The notes under the pieces were generated by a model. The model made no database searches, had not been told where the DNA came from, and worked only from the letters and a program-made list of their open reading frames with translations. From contig OX387610.1 in NCBI GenBank assembly GCA_947568835.1, forward strand, positions 7,775,501 through 7,839,500: a stretch of 64,000 nt of DNA, written 5' to 3'. How positions within the stretch are numbered: position 1 is the first letter of the stretch; the number at the start of each line of letters is the position of its first letter. This DNA is from Protonemura montana. Lineage: Eukaryota > Arthropoda > Insecta > Plecoptera > Nemouridae. A program made the position numbers and the translations under genes. Below, one piece after another: positions 35,400-46,889 of this stretch.

Positions 35400-35916
35400 A
35401 TGAAAAGAGGCACATGCAGAAAAGCGTTCAAAGACCTTAACATACTGACATTACCTTCCCTTTATATACTAGAGACAATTTTATATGTTAGAGACAACCC
35501 GACCATGTTTCAAGAAAACAAAAATATTCACAATAAAAATACTAGAAAAAAAGACGATATACGACAAAAAAAAAGCTTGTTAGAAATAGGGAGAAAGAAT
35601 GTAACATTTATGGGACCAATTTTATACAATAAATTACCCCGCAAGATAAAGGAAAAAACAATTAGCATGGAAAGCTTTAAAGGAATGGTCAAAGATTTTT
35701 TAATTCAACATTCGTTTTACACTATCTTAGAATATACTAGTCTGAATGGTTGCGATTGTAAATATTGTGTGAAAGAACAAAAATGATCAATGTACAAATT
35801 TTAATTAGCAATTGACAATTTCCAAAGCCTGTTTTTACTGTTTTATGTGACAACGATCATGGCATGTAATCATTTTTTACAATGGAAAATAAACAATAAA
35901 CAAACAAACAAACAAA
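35397..35916 (+). mobile_element. 5'-truncated non-LTR retrotransposon (LINE)
   Basis: The last 129 codons of the LINE protein are followed by about 100 bp of 3' untranslated sequence. A microsatellite-like tail (AATAAACAATAAACAAACAA) ends near 35916. The abrupt 5' start in the middle of the protein is typical of incomplete target-primed reverse transcription. I cannot place the clade; Jockey- or CR1-like is a guess. Confidence 0.75.
35400..35786 (+). pseudogene. C-terminal tail of LINE reverse-transcriptase ORF
   Basis: The 128-residue ORF carries the pattern found at the extreme C-terminus of many arthropod non-LTR reverse-transcriptase proteins. FKDLNILTLPSLYI is followed by a hydrophobic helix, an HNKNTRKKDD segment (family form H-x-Y-NTR), then a basic stretch with GPILYNKLPRKIKE and a terminal FKGMVKDFLIQHSFYTILEY. 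The polymerase catalytic core (FADD box) and the endonuclease are absent because of 5' truncation. The in-frame codon two before the ATG is a stop (TAA at 35394-35396), so no longer protein exists. It is almost certainly inactive. The open frame over 387 bases with few changes suggests a fairly young insertion compared with the SINEs around it. Recognition rests on the motif pattern, not on a database search. Confidence 0.8.
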
Positions 35917-36349
35917 ATGATTCGGGGACCGTGTATTTTTTACGGTTGTTTCATCACATCTGTTGGTTTTCAACAAATACACTGCACAATGCACAATTTC
36001 AGTGCTTGCGTTTTTGCTGATTTTGCACGACTGTAAGAATAAAACTTACAGTTGGGGAGTTCGTCTTCCATCTCATGCATTTACTGCACAAACACATTAC
36101 CAAGTAATCTTTATTTTAAGATTTGAATGGTTTTTGGTAACAACCTGTTAAACCTTCTTACATTAAGTCAAATAATTTAATTACCCTTTAAGCGTTTTAT
36201 AAACTTAAGTCGTTCTCATGGGCTAAGTGTTAAAAAATTGCAATATTGTGTGTAATATTTTGACTCTCAAAAAAATTCGGTACTCTAAAGCAAGAACCAC
36301 TAACCAAACCGTCTAAATACCGTAAACGACAGGAACATAGGGTCATTCT

Positions 36350-36485
36350 ATACTTTCTTTACTCATGTCTACTGCTTTTAACCTTAGTACTAGTAAAACA
36401 AAATCCAAAGTACTTTTGGTAAAGTAACAGGCACAGATACGAAACGACGGGAAACAACTAGTTGATTTTACTAAGCATTAAAAAT
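36350..36485. repeat. Possible diverged M4 copy
   Basis: TACTCATGTCTACTGCTTTTAACC, GATACGAAACGACGGGAAA and TTTTACTAAGCATTAAAAA recur in the M4 order but with many changes. Confidence 0.35.
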
Positions 36486-36529
36486 ACACCGTTAACGATC
36501 GTTTGCACGGATGCATCTTAGCCAAAAAA

Positions 36530-37160
36530 TCACCTCAGCCCCATCAAAACCACATAAAAATCAATTTCCAAACTGCGTTTCCCTATATACACACTCCGTT
36601 ACTCACCTCTTTATCCAAAAACACCTCGTACTTGAAACTAAACACACGCACTTAATCCACTGAGCACGCACCCTACAAAACAGTCTATCATTTCATGCAT
36701 AGATCATCATCACCCCCTAGAGATCAGCCTAACACCCACCCGAGCAGGCACCCAAAAAGCCTCCCACCCCAAACCTATTTCGCGGTAGTTTAAACAATTT
36801 GTCGTAGGGGGGCAGCAGTGTGTCATTGAAGGCAGCTAATCGAATCAGCTACGCATATTTTAACTCAAAGATGAGTTACGGCTACGCTTCCCTTTCCCGC
36901 GCTGGCAATGAGTTGAATGACTCACGGGTACCTGGAGTTGACAACTCTCTGTGTCGGTCGATTGCTCACAAGGCTAGGAGATTTGCTATTTTAGATGATG
37001 GAAAAACGGAGACATGAACTAAAGGGATTGGTTTTTCTTTGAAGTAGGCCAGTATCACGGCTTTGAAGCTTAGGGTTACGGTTTTGACTCATTGGTACAT
37101 ACGGCAATGCTTGTTGTAGGCAAATACTATTTGTAGGTAACTGGTGATACTGACGGTTCA
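36530..37160. other. Composition-switch island (very strong)
   Basis: Line 36601-36660 counts 3 G and 21 C with 22 A and 14 T. Line 37021-37080 counts 18 G and 8 C, and line 37081 counts 14 G and 8 C. The switch is sharp near 36800, at GTCGTAGGGGGGCAGCAG. The left arm is about 260 bases of nearly G-free DNA. Confidence 0.7.
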
Positions 37161-37859
37161 CGTTATCATTTTTAGACTTATGACTACTGTAATCTAATTT
37201 TCTATATTTTTACATACATTTTTTATTTTTATTTGTTGGTTTCAACTTAAAAACAATGTGCCAGTGGTTCCCAAAGGTTTGTAGGCTTTGTACATGTTTG
37301 GTTGCTATGTAGAAAAGTTAAACATCAAATTTAGATCACCGAATTTTTGTAAATTATTCATGGTGTCTTTTGGGAGTCTGTTTCAGCGAATAGAGTCGAT
37401 GCTATTCTATTATGTTTTACTAAGTTTATCGTTCCATCACGTTCTGGTTGAAAACTATGAGAAAATGAAGAAACAGGCAAACGCGCGTGGATTTGAATTC
37501 AGGTTAATTTGCAAAGAAAATATTTTGGCGCTTTTAGTAGTCTAGTAAACCATTTGTAAACAAATATTTCGGATGATCTCCATCTCACTTCGGCAATTAT
37601 TTTACACCTGCCAGAAGGTAACATAGAAATGTTCACGTTCATACAGATTTAGAATCAAATTATTGAAGTATAAGCTAAAATAACCATCAGTCTATAACCA
37701 CCATCTAAATACCATGTATGGCATCGCACCAAATTTATTCATAAGACCAAACAAAATTTCATTTTTTGCTGACCACACAAACGCACTAGGTTGAAAAAAA
37801 AACAAGTTACAAAAAAAAACAGTGTCGAAATCGATCAGCAATTCGTCTGACATCCTCCC

Positions 37860-38345
37860 TTCATTTGAGGTCACAGATCAACCCCCCATCCCCAGCCCCA
37901 CACCACACATCTGTCACGCTCATAGACACAAAGCATAAAAACACACACGATTTGTCCAAAAAACCAGAACATGTGGCTAATTATCGGATGGCGTTGCGAT
38001 CGATCAAAATGGGATCGTCCCAGAGTTCAAACAAGTCAAAAACGGGCTGGGACGCCGACAAAGATATCCTTAATGAGTCGTTAAATTGGGTTGAGCTTGC
38101 AATGGGCTTTGCAACGGATATTTAAGGGGATCTTGCTGGACAGGGGTAGGTTTATTCCTTGGGGAGGGACAATCATTTTGTGATATCCATTCTGATATCT
38201 TTATGGTATAGGGTGTACCAATATGCATAGTTTAAAGAATTTGCATACTTTTATAGGGGAGTTATTTTGTCATGGTCGGTGTCATTGAGGGTTTTCGAAT
38301 TTGGTTTCTGATCTCGGTTATTTTTTGTGTTTGTTGTGAAATGAT
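37860..38345. other. Composition-switch island (strong)
   Basis: The left arm (37870-37985) is C/A-rich (CCCCCCATCCCCAGCCCCAC). The right arm from about 38040 to 38340 is G/T-rich. The core holds GGGACGCCGAC and ATCGATCAAAATGGGATCG. Confidence 0.6.
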
Positions 38346-38479
38346 GTTTTGTTTATGTAGCTGTGGCAAAAATACGATTTTTTGTATTTTGAGCGATGCA
38401 ATCTTAGCCGCTACCATCAAAATGCTATTTGAATAAATGCTATGTCTTTCTATCTGTACAAAAGTGCTGTTTAACTGTC

Positions 38480-38834
38480 TAAAAATTAAAAATCACCGCC
38501 GAATGGCTACTTTACCGACAAAAATAGAGGATACCACTAGGTAGAGTCACCGTCGTTTCTAGTGTCGATAAATTTTTATTTTGTATTTTTTAGCAGATTA
38601 CTCGCATTTGAGACTAGTTTATGTTGAATTTATCTTTATTAATAGTAACCTCGACGATGGATAAACATGTATCGATATTTTGAGTAGTAACTTAATTTTA
38701 GAAGTTTGTTAAAAAGGTCGGCCGCAAGCGCCAACGTGTGGCAACTACCGTTATCACGTGTTGCCGGCGGAAAGTTTAACCACCCATGCTTTAACATTAC
38801 CGCTGGCCCTCGGACTAAACCTATAAACTCAATG
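38480..38834 (+). mobile_element. MITE M1, best internal copy
   Basis: It contains TAGAGTCACCGTCGTTTCTAG, AGATTACTCGCATTTGAGAC, TATCGATATTTTGAGTAGTAA, GGCCGCAAGCG, CAACTACCGTTATCACGTG and the right terminal repeat CGCTGGCCCTCGGAC...CCTATAAACTCAATG. The reverse complement of that end matches the left end of the copies at 50689 and 52727. The minus ORF at 38639-38983 is not a gene. Confidence 0.75.
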
Positions 38835-39059
38835 GCACAAGAAGAAAGCAGAGAATGAGTACCTATCTTGAAACGAAACAGAATTGATACATTGAGATTG
38901 TTTAGTTTTTTAATATTTGGCGATAGGAATTTGGCATAAGCCCAAAAAGTGTATGTACTTGCCTCTCGAAAACCTAGAAACACATTTTCGATTGTTGTAA
39001 TATTTTTGAAGTATTATGGTTCAAGTCCCAGCCTAATGTTCTTTTACCTAAATAAATGA

Positions 39060-39735
39060 CAAAATATGTTTGATTTATTTATTATTTTTATGCAACACAA
39101 AAATCAAAGTAAAACACCCCAAAACCCGCAAACTTCGCGTGTAAAAAAACCCATTAACACCTTCACCACGTATATACCTCCATCACAGATACCTTAATCA
39201 ACCTGTTCATCGCCGGAAATGACAGCTAACGATCGTCCTAACGACCGGATGCGACCAAAAGTACCGACAAACGCCCCACCACCTCAGAACATTAATTAAC
39301 AATTAATTTAACATTGGCTTTAAATCCAAGACATGCCACTAAATCCTCAAACACCGAAAAAATAACAAAAAGACATCCCCATGACATCAGAAAAAACATG
39401 AAATATAGCATCTTCTTCTATTACTCAATCAGATGATTTCGCCGCTGTGCTCGAAAGCCGCTCGGGGTAATTAATAATTTCTGGTCCACCCATTGTCTTT
39501 GAATCTGTAAGCGTACCGGTCGACCCAAGCGCGTGCTCGTCCCGTTCGGTAATCATCGAATTCAGTCACGTGGTCGAGCCAGCGAAAAAACCAATTAAAA
39601 GTATGGAATAGGAACGACTATCTTCGAATGGGCCTAACCCCATATGACCCACCCATACCTGTCGACTGGTATTGCGCGGTGAATTACAGTGGCGTGGTGG
39701 TCGGGTGGTTCAGTCTTGATCACGACTTTCTTGAT
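39060..39735. other. Composition-switch island (strong)
   Basis: Line 39121-39180 counts 5 G and 20 C. The left arm extends from 39100 to about 39400. A CpG-rich core (39430-39560) follows, then a short G/T-rich right arm after 39670 (GTGGCGTGGTGGTCGGGTGG), cut by a tRNA-like repeat. Confidence 0.6.
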
Positions 39736-39739
39736 TTTA

Positions 39740-40310
39740 GTTAAGATGAAATCTTGTTTAAATTGCAAACGCTTGCAATGCGCGGGGTATTTTATTATTA
39801 TCGACACCATAACCGTCTCAAAAATTGATGCCCAAACGGGAACCGTTTTTAGTTATTTGGCTAAAAGAAATGAAACAATTCTCGTTTCCTGTTAGTTTTT
39901 GTGATCCATTTTTTGGTAGTTTAAATATTTAAAAAAAATCTCATTTCGTACTTAAGTTTTCTAATTCAAAAAACCCTTTCTATAGCTACTTCATTGTTAA
40001 GAAAATTTAAAACCTCTCAAAAATCGATGTCCAACCGGGGACTTAAACCCTGGTCTTTACCTGTCGAATTTGTTGCTCTAGCCATTTGAGATTATTGGAC
40101 TTCGCCGTTTTGCGACGATTTTAGTGCATTTGATGAGAATGACAGTTCTGCAAGGAGTAGAACCATGAGACTGTGAATACTCGCAGTCACTCTGATTCTA
40201 GTGACGCTATATCACGTCACAACCTGTCAATCTAACGTTGGATAAGTGCTATGCCGTGAAATCTGATTTAAATTGCAAATGCTTGCAATGGGCGTAGTAT
40301 TTTTTTTCGT
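39740..40310 (-). mobile_element. tRNA-like repeats, partial dimer
   Basis: A partial copy (39745-39845: body end TTTAAATTGCAAACGCTTGC plus tRNA-like tail GTCTCAAAAATTGATGCCCA) is followed by a longer copy at 40010-40310. The longer copy has a mutated box B (GGTTTAAGTCC on the minus strand), GAATTTGTTGCTCTAGCCATTTGA, the TCACTCTGATTCTAGTGACG block and TTTAAATTGCAAATGCTTGC. The modules come in circularly permuted order, suggesting a tandem or dimeric ancestor. Confidence 0.65.
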
Positions 40311-40725
40311 ACCGTTTAATTTTAGTAATTGAAACTATTTTGTCATTTTTGTTCATGATGTCTATAACTGCATTTCTTCAACAACAACAAAAAATATCTG
40401 CACCTTGCTAATTGGCTTCACCACAGTTTTTTTTCTTTGATGCAAAATCATATTTTTATATTTTCATATTTTCAATAACTGAATCAATTGTGCTTATTGC
40501 ATACCTAGCTGAAATCACTTTAGGTCCCTATTACACTTTAATTAGATATTTAACCAGAAACTGGACAATAACAGACAGAAAATGCAGCTATCGCTAAAAA
40601 AAAACTTACCAGTGGCTATATGAAAAGGTACCTTATGAAAAGCTGTTTTTATAACATAAACGATTTTCTTGAAAATTCAAAATGACTTTCCTGTATGACA
40701 TTCTCATGTTGCTTATGGAATAAAA

Positions 40726-40752
40726 ATATATTATTATTATTATTATTATTAC
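40726..40752. repeat. (TTA)n microsatellite
   Basis: About nine TTA units. The DNA that follows (40770-41000) shows a weak C/A-to-T/G change without a GC-rich core. Confidence 0.8.
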
Positions 40753-41188
40753 ATAAAAGACGAAAGAATGTCCTTCACTTACCACATGGACCTAAAGCTC
40801 CTAAAAATAACGAGCCGCCACTGGTTACTTTCGACCACTACATTAACGTAGTACGAGGTAGGATAATATTAATTAACTTGGTTGTCTAGGACCCGTGTCA
40901 AATCACAGGCTGGCTTTCTGTTCATTGCTCTTTGATAATTTGTGTTCTGCTATTATGCGTTTGTGTCTGCGCTTGAAATAGTACGACTTTAGTTGCGGGT
41001 TTAATTACCAAGCCCTGGACGATATGCATACTGAAATCTATCTCGGGTTAACTTTATATTTTACATATTCGATTATGAATGACTTGATGAATGGCTTGAT
41101 GACTTGACATCGGCTGTGTTATTTAGTGTCGTCGGTAATAACACATTTTTTAGGGGTTGCAATTATAAGCGTTTTAGTTATTATTATT

Positions 41189-41514
41189 ATTTGTGGTGTT
41201 TAACGACGCACTGTTTTGACATCTGGCCATGTGGCACTGGTCTAATGGCGTCGGTGAATGAGTGGTTTATGATGAGGATGATGATGAACCTAACCTAGTC
41301 TAGAAGGGAGTAGGGGAAACCCGGTGCCGGCACGTAGCCTACTCCTGTCGATGAGCACCAAGGGGATCACCGGCTTGACGTCCCTTCCGAAGGACGATAC
41401 AACTCAAACAGCAGGATTCCTCCACAAATCCATGCTGTCGAGAGGTTGATAAGCAAGGCGAGTGAAGTTGCTGTACTAACTTTCATCCCTCCAACCTCTC
41501 TCCCGAACAGAACA
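41189..41514 (-). mobile_element. 5S-SINE, well preserved body
   Basis: The plus strand starts at the family 3' end TTTGTGGTGTTTAACGACGC and runs through GGCACTGGTCTAATGGCGTCGG, GATGATGATGAACC, GGTGCCGGCACGTAGCCTAC, CCCTTCCGAAGG and AGGTTGATAAGCAAGGCGAGTG. It stops at CCCGAACAGAAC, just before the 5S head. Confidence 0.9.
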
Positions 41515-41534
41515 AGTGTTTTAGTGTTAGTCAT

Positions 41535-41770
41535 GCTGGGATTGAACTGTAGCTAATTTAAAAACAGTTTTACTATTTCTTGTTAAAAAGCTAACTGTCT
41601 GTTAATTACTTGTTTCCCAGGTAAGATAAAATAAACACTTTATTTTTATCTTAACGTCCGGTTGCTTATTTAACTGGAGGTTAAGATTAGCTGTGACCAT
41701 GGAGATGAGTCTTTTAAGTAGCGGTTAACTTTTTAACCGGAAATTGTAAAACTACCGTTAAGAATTGGTT
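41535..41770. repeat. Possible M2-related sequence
   Basis: CTAACTGTCTGTTAATTACTTGTTTCCC resembles the M2 core. AACCGGA and ACTACCGTTAAGAATT occur downstream. The terminal repeats are not clear. Confidence 0.35.
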
Positions 41771-42234
41771 GTTTGACTTATTTGTAGGATGTTTTGAATA
41801 ATCGTTGAAAAATTAAATTTAGAACTTCGAAACATGTAAAGGTGTGAGTATTAAAACATGAGTTATTCAATTTTGGCCAGAAAGCTGCGACATTTAAACA
41901 ACTACATAATAATGATACTGTTAACTTATTAAATATGCTAATTGTTTGTGCTTATTAGCATCGAGGCCAGTTTTAAGAATGTCATTTCCAACGAAACAAT
42001 TTGTTCGCTGCAGAGAAAAAATAATGTAGCATCCAATTATTGACTTGCAATCCTAATTTGACCCAATTTCTCAACAAATTGCCAATCGAAACGGAACTTA
42101 AGCAGTAGACTTTCGTAGCTAAACGCACAGAAAATTGTTTGATCTTACAAATAAGCAACTAAAATGTTTTCAAATTATTTAAACCCACACATAAACAAGC
42201 TTTACTCCCCAAATGAGCGACGAAAATAACTTGT

Positions 42235-42740
42235 ACGTACAGTCTATAGCTTGCGAGAGAAGATACCAGCTCAAGGACTGCCCCCAGCATTGCTACCAAC
42301 TCGTGAATGAAGATTCAGTTATGATTTCAGTGGTTAGATTTTCAAAACACTTTTTGCAAAATAATACCCAAGTTTATGATGGTTTTTAGACTCATGTCTA
42401 CTTGATTTATCCTTAGCATTAGTTTTAAGAAAAACTATTTGAAATGGGTTTAGAATGCTAAGTAAAGGACAACTAAATTTCCCGACGTTTCGTAACTTGT
42501 ACTAGTTACTTCTTCTTTAGTTAGACAATTAGAAATTTAGTTGTCCTTTACTTAGCATTCAAAACCCATTTCAAATAGTTTTTCTAAATTCGTGTAATAG
42601 TACGAAAAACAAAACATGGCAAAGGAGAATGAAAGATTTTAGCGGAGATGATTTTCAGTGTTTAAAAAAATGACAGCTCGCATGACATCTCAAAACGACC
42701 AGTGGCACCTCTGCCGGCAAAAGTATGTCCTCTCATTGTA
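42235..42740 (+). repeat. Dispersed repeat M6, interrupted by M4
   Basis: GAGAGAAGATACCAGC, GACTGCCCCCAGCATTGCTAC and TTATGATTTCA (42255-42335), then AAAACGACCAGTGG and CTCTCATTG (42695-42740), reappear in the same order at 48375-48725. The 48-kb copy lacks the M4 sequence found between these blocks here. A third partial copy is at 62575. Confidence 0.6.
42377..42597. mobile_element. M4 foldback element, nested in M6
   Basis: Arms 42428-42480 and 42533-42585 are inverted copies matching at 52 of 53 bases by hand count. The 52-base loop holds CGACGTTTCGTAAC and ACTAGTTACTTCTTC. The outer end TGATGGTTTTTAGACTCATG recurs at 15594, 31800 and 47620. The near-perfect arms point to recent formation. 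No transposase is present. Confidence 0.75.
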
Positions 42741-42929
42741 CATAGCATATATATATAGTCACAACTCCAGTAAACTATTAAATAATTTGCTCGCAGGGCA
42801 TCATTTGGAAACCCTTCAAATTAAAATCATCGCTAGACTTAACGGAGACCGTCAAAATGTCTTCTTTTTTACAACTAGGAAAATTGCTTTCCCTCATTGC
42901 AACTCGTGTTCGAAATTGAAATTTTAATC

Positions 42930-43145
42930 AATCCATTAGAGAGACATGCCCATTAATCGGCACGAATTGAGATTGGTGGGTGCTTGAAATCCTTTGGTTG
43001 ACTTGGTGCTGAGAGCGCAATGCTTGGAGGTAATTTGGGCTCGAGGCTAGGGTTTCACCGAATTATTCTGCTTGTCTGAATGTTCTTTAGGGGTCTTTCA
43101 ACGATATATGAGTTTTTTATGAGATACAGGCTGGGCCCAGTGGGT
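42930..43145. other. G/T-rich right arm
   Basis: G/T-rich DNA with GCTCGAGGCTAGGGTTTC, following a modestly C-rich stretch. The switch near 42970 is weak. Confidence 0.4.
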
Positions 43146-43589
43146 TTGCTGGCAATTATATTTATTTTCCATTTCAAAATATTATTTTTATTACCGGTTT
43201 TTAACAAAGTACACTGGTAAACTATGGCTACGTAAATAATTTACTAGTAATATTCCTTATACATTCATTTTCGGCAGTAATCCACATGCATTATTCTATG
43301 AAGCAGTATGAAATTTATGTACCTATTTAGTTAGAAGTAATTTTTTAATTTTGTACTAGTTTAATAAATCTCACACTAATTACACAAAACGTAAGCATTT
43401 AATTATCCTTAAATAAGAGAGACACCTTTTCGATGGTAACTGCGTAAAGAAGAAAATCGATTATTTCGCAAAGTTTGCCACAAAACCAGGAAACTCTCCC
43501 GATGTCTTTTTAATTTATTGTTGCTTTCATTGACAATCAAAAAGGCCATCAAAATTTGTATAAATAAGAAAATTATCGTCTTTAAAGTA

Positions 43590-44525
43590 ATGAAAAATCA
43601 CCTTTAGTGATCGGCCCATCAGTTTAATTTTAACACTAACCGAAAGTCATCCAAAAAGAACCACAAGAACACGCAAAAATTTACCACCAATAAATTAGCA
43701 AACAAAATTCACTAATCAATTCCAGAAAAATTTACACACACTCACACAAACACACACACGCATTATCATCGAGTCTTTTTCCTTAATTGAAAGATTTAAA
43801 TAATTGAGCAGTCAGCCGAGGGCGAAATCGAGGTCTACAGACAATTCTAAATCAGCTAAGAGTCGAGCAACAAGCTATAGCCACACGTAAGAACGTGCAT
43901 ATCGCTAAATTAGTTTGTGTATAAGTTATCAATATCTTTTTCTGGCTCGCTACCGGTTAATGATAGGCTTCCAGTACCCCAAACGCCCCCCAAATGGGGT
44001 ACACGTTGTAACGCGGCACAGGTAGCAGGGCCGTCGTGCCGCATTCTGTACCAGACTAATTGCAAACTGAGGAAACAAATTAAACCTTCCACTCACGATC
44101 ATTCGGCTTCTTTTAATAACCACTGCAACCCAGAAACACAAGTGAAAAAGCAATTCGAAAAACCGTTTTTTTTTCTTCAAATTATCCAAAGAGATTTTTC
44201 GTTTTCTGTGAGCTAATACGGTGATAGGTTAAATGTGTAATTTCTTTCTTCGGTAACCGATGATTAAGTCTATAATCGGAGATGAGTTTTAAAATGTTTT
44301 GGTGTGCCCGAGTGACTTCTGGGGTTACTCGTCGGTGTTTAAAAACACCGTTTAAAACAAGTGAGCTTGGTAATTTCGTGAACTGGCACGCTTATTAGGT
44401 CGTTTATTAAAATATTTTAACACCTCGATTAACGAAGGGTTGATTAGGAGCGTTTTATAGGCGGGTTAAGGTTTGGTTCATTGGTTTTAATTTGTTGCTG
44501 GTTGATGATGAATTGATCTTGGAAA
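43590..44525. other. Composition-switch island (long arms)
   Basis: The left arm (43590-43780) is C/A-rich with CA-type microsatellite near 43735-43760. The core (43960-44060) has GCCCCCCAAATGGGG, which can pair with itself. The right arm (44200-44520) is G/T-rich. The ORFs on both strands over 43910-44216 are mirror shadows. Confidence 0.55.
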
Positions 44526-44529
44526 TTCA

Positions 44530-45990
44530 GATTTTTTTAAACTGCTCAACGATTATTTGTTAAATGATGTATAAGAAAAACATATTTTTACCTTCATTTA
44601 CGTTGAATATCAATCTAGTTTCACTTGATTTTGTGTGATGAGAAAATCTAAATGGAAATGGTAATTTAACTTTTTTTTCATGTTACATTTGGGTGAGTTG
44701 TTTGTCCCTTAACAGCGCCATCGATCATGATTTTGTCCGCTTGTATTCCCCAATCACTATTCCAGATCAAGGGAGAGTTCAGGCTTCTAGATAACTTGGT
44801 TTGTCCACCTAATCAAGACAATTATAGGGACTATCATTTGATATATTTTACCACTTATTTAAAAATCGAGCATTTTTATGGTTAAGTAAAACTGAAATTT
44901 ATTTTTATTTCATGAAATTTGCAATCAACACCAGAAAATACCAACAAGGAAATTTGCATCAATGATCTGTGATTTTTCATCTGGAATTTACAATATAGAC
45001 CAGGTTAGTTGATGTGAAATCATCTCAAACCGCAGCCAGACCTGCCCGGGGGGGTTGATCCCATATACCTTACAATATTTCAAACATCTGCCTTCGAATT
45101 TATACACCAATCATAGGTCAGTATTTGTCCGGAAGTAAAAACAGCAGAACCAGATCGACACTCTTAACTTTTCAAATTTGAAATTCTCAAAACGCCTCTC
45201 TTTAAAAATCGTACGCAACACCGGCCATTCCGTTTTGTCTATCAAATAAACTAGAACAGATCGTGATAGTTATCGAAGTATAATCGATGCAATTTTCTGT
45301 ACAACCCTAATACTTTTAAATCAAAGGTCAGCTAATCTCTTTTTCAAAATATATAACAGATTCATAAATCTATCCGTTGGTAATTCGACAGAGATATAAT
45401 TCTCTTTGATAGTTGCACCCAAATCTTACTCCTGTCTAATACGTCTTGGTCAAGAGATTTATTAAGGAAAATTGACTCAAATCTTGTGTGGGTAGAATCA
45501 ATTTAAAATAAATAAAAGGAGAAATTCTCGCCGTTTTGTTTATTTCTTATGATCGCAGTCATATCGCAATTGCCAAGATGTTGTAATGCTTCAGTTTGGT
45601 TACCCGCTTTTAGTAATTACGTTGGAGCAATGAGCAATTTCAGGTATGAACAATTTTAGATACTTTAAATCGTAACTTAATGCAGTTTAACCGAATATGA
45701 ATCCAAAAGAACTTCGTATTTTTCTTCTCCTGCCATAAATTGAAATGAGCTCCAAAAAATTGTAATTCAAAATACGAAGTCATCCCCTCAAAATAAATGC
45801 AATCAAAAAATGTTTATCAAGACAAATCCATTAACATTAAAAAAAATGAGCACAATATTTCGGAGGTTACTTGAATATCAACGTGATTCTGAACGGGAAC
45901 GGGTTCAGTTTATAAGTACAAAAAACAGACATGTAAAGCTTTCTCTAAAAATATAAACTCAGACCTATATGTCAGTCAGAAGAACACTAC
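44530..45990. other. No recognised gene or repeat
   Basis: AT-rich DNA with a single CCCGGGGGGG cluster near 45048. I see no element family here. Confidence 0.5.
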
Positions 45991-46858
45991 CATTAAGTTT
46001 AAAGGTAAAGTCAGAGAGTCAGCGTTAATTGGAAATTTTCTGCTGAGCAAAAGCAAATCTGGACTCATAGAACCCAAATGTGCACAATATCTGTTAAAAA
46101 ATGCATTTTCTAGCCATCATCAAATATAAAAATAGCTTCTCGGTGATATCAAATTAAAATTGCTTAACTTAAATCTTATCATCAACAAATTTACACAAAA
46201 ATAAAAATCCAGCCACCCAAAACCTTCCAAAAAAAAAACCCAACGCACCCAACTAACAACCCCCTACAAAGCACCCCCACCGTTATCCTCGTAACGGGCT
46301 AACAGCGCTGCACTCAGTAATGGCGTACTTGTCTGCCCTTGTACGTGCCATGTTTGTGTACTTGTGCTGAGACAATAGGGCCGACCACCGACCTGCAAAG
46401 GGCTCATTAACCAACCGTCGGGCGCCTGGGACACGGGAAGCCACTTGACGTATTATTGCCTAACCTTGCCGCTAGCTGGGCTTTGTGTGGGCGCCACGTT
46501 TAGAAGCGACATGGGACCGGTTGGAGTCAGTTGAACTAGAGATGAACGGTGATATGAATTTGCAAGACCGCCCTTGAATTTGTGTATATTTTACATAGTT
46601 TGATCGTTTTAAAAATTATAGTAAAAAAATCATCTTAAAACTCAGGCAACATCTTGAATATTTATTTCTCGTTTAGCTCACTATGCATCAGCACCGAGGA
46701 TATTTCTTACTACATAATTTATTTAGTTTTTGTAACTATTTTATTTTCTTGGCTTTGACATATTTCGAATTCCTGCAAGCACCATCGGGTGGTCAAAACC
46801 GTTATCACGTTTTGGAGTGTGTATTAACGCTGTGACTTTGACTAACAACAAACCTAAT
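45991..46858. mobile_element. M1 ends enclosing a GC-rich island
   Basis: A left M1 end lies at 45991-46046 (CATTAAGTTTAAAGG, AGTCAGCGTTAATTGG, TTTCTGCTGAGCAAAAG). A right end lies at about 46780-46858 (GCACCATCGGGTGGTCAA, CCGTTATCACG, TTAACGCTGTGACTTTGAC, AACCTAATG). The interval is about 870 bp against roughly 280-355 bp for other copies. An island (46190-46600) lies between them. Either one expanded element or two unrelated halves. Confidence 0.45.
46190..46600. other. Composition-switch island (strong)
   Basis: C/A-rich left arm (CCCAACGCACCCAACTAACA near 46240), CpG-rich core, and a G-rich right arm after about 46420. It lies between two M1 ends. Confidence 0.6.
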
Positions 46859-46889
46859 GTTACTAACAAACGCATCATGCTAATAAACT

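Noticed and set aside
35222-35440. 72-codon plus-strand ORF overlapping the LINE start
   Set aside because: Its KSYKSYKS part is a translation of the 9-bp minisatellite and the remainder is out of frame with the LINE protein.
38990-39025. Box B-like GGTTCAAGTCC at about 39008
   Set aside because: No T-arm stem, box A or family tail accompanies it, so it is an isolated match.
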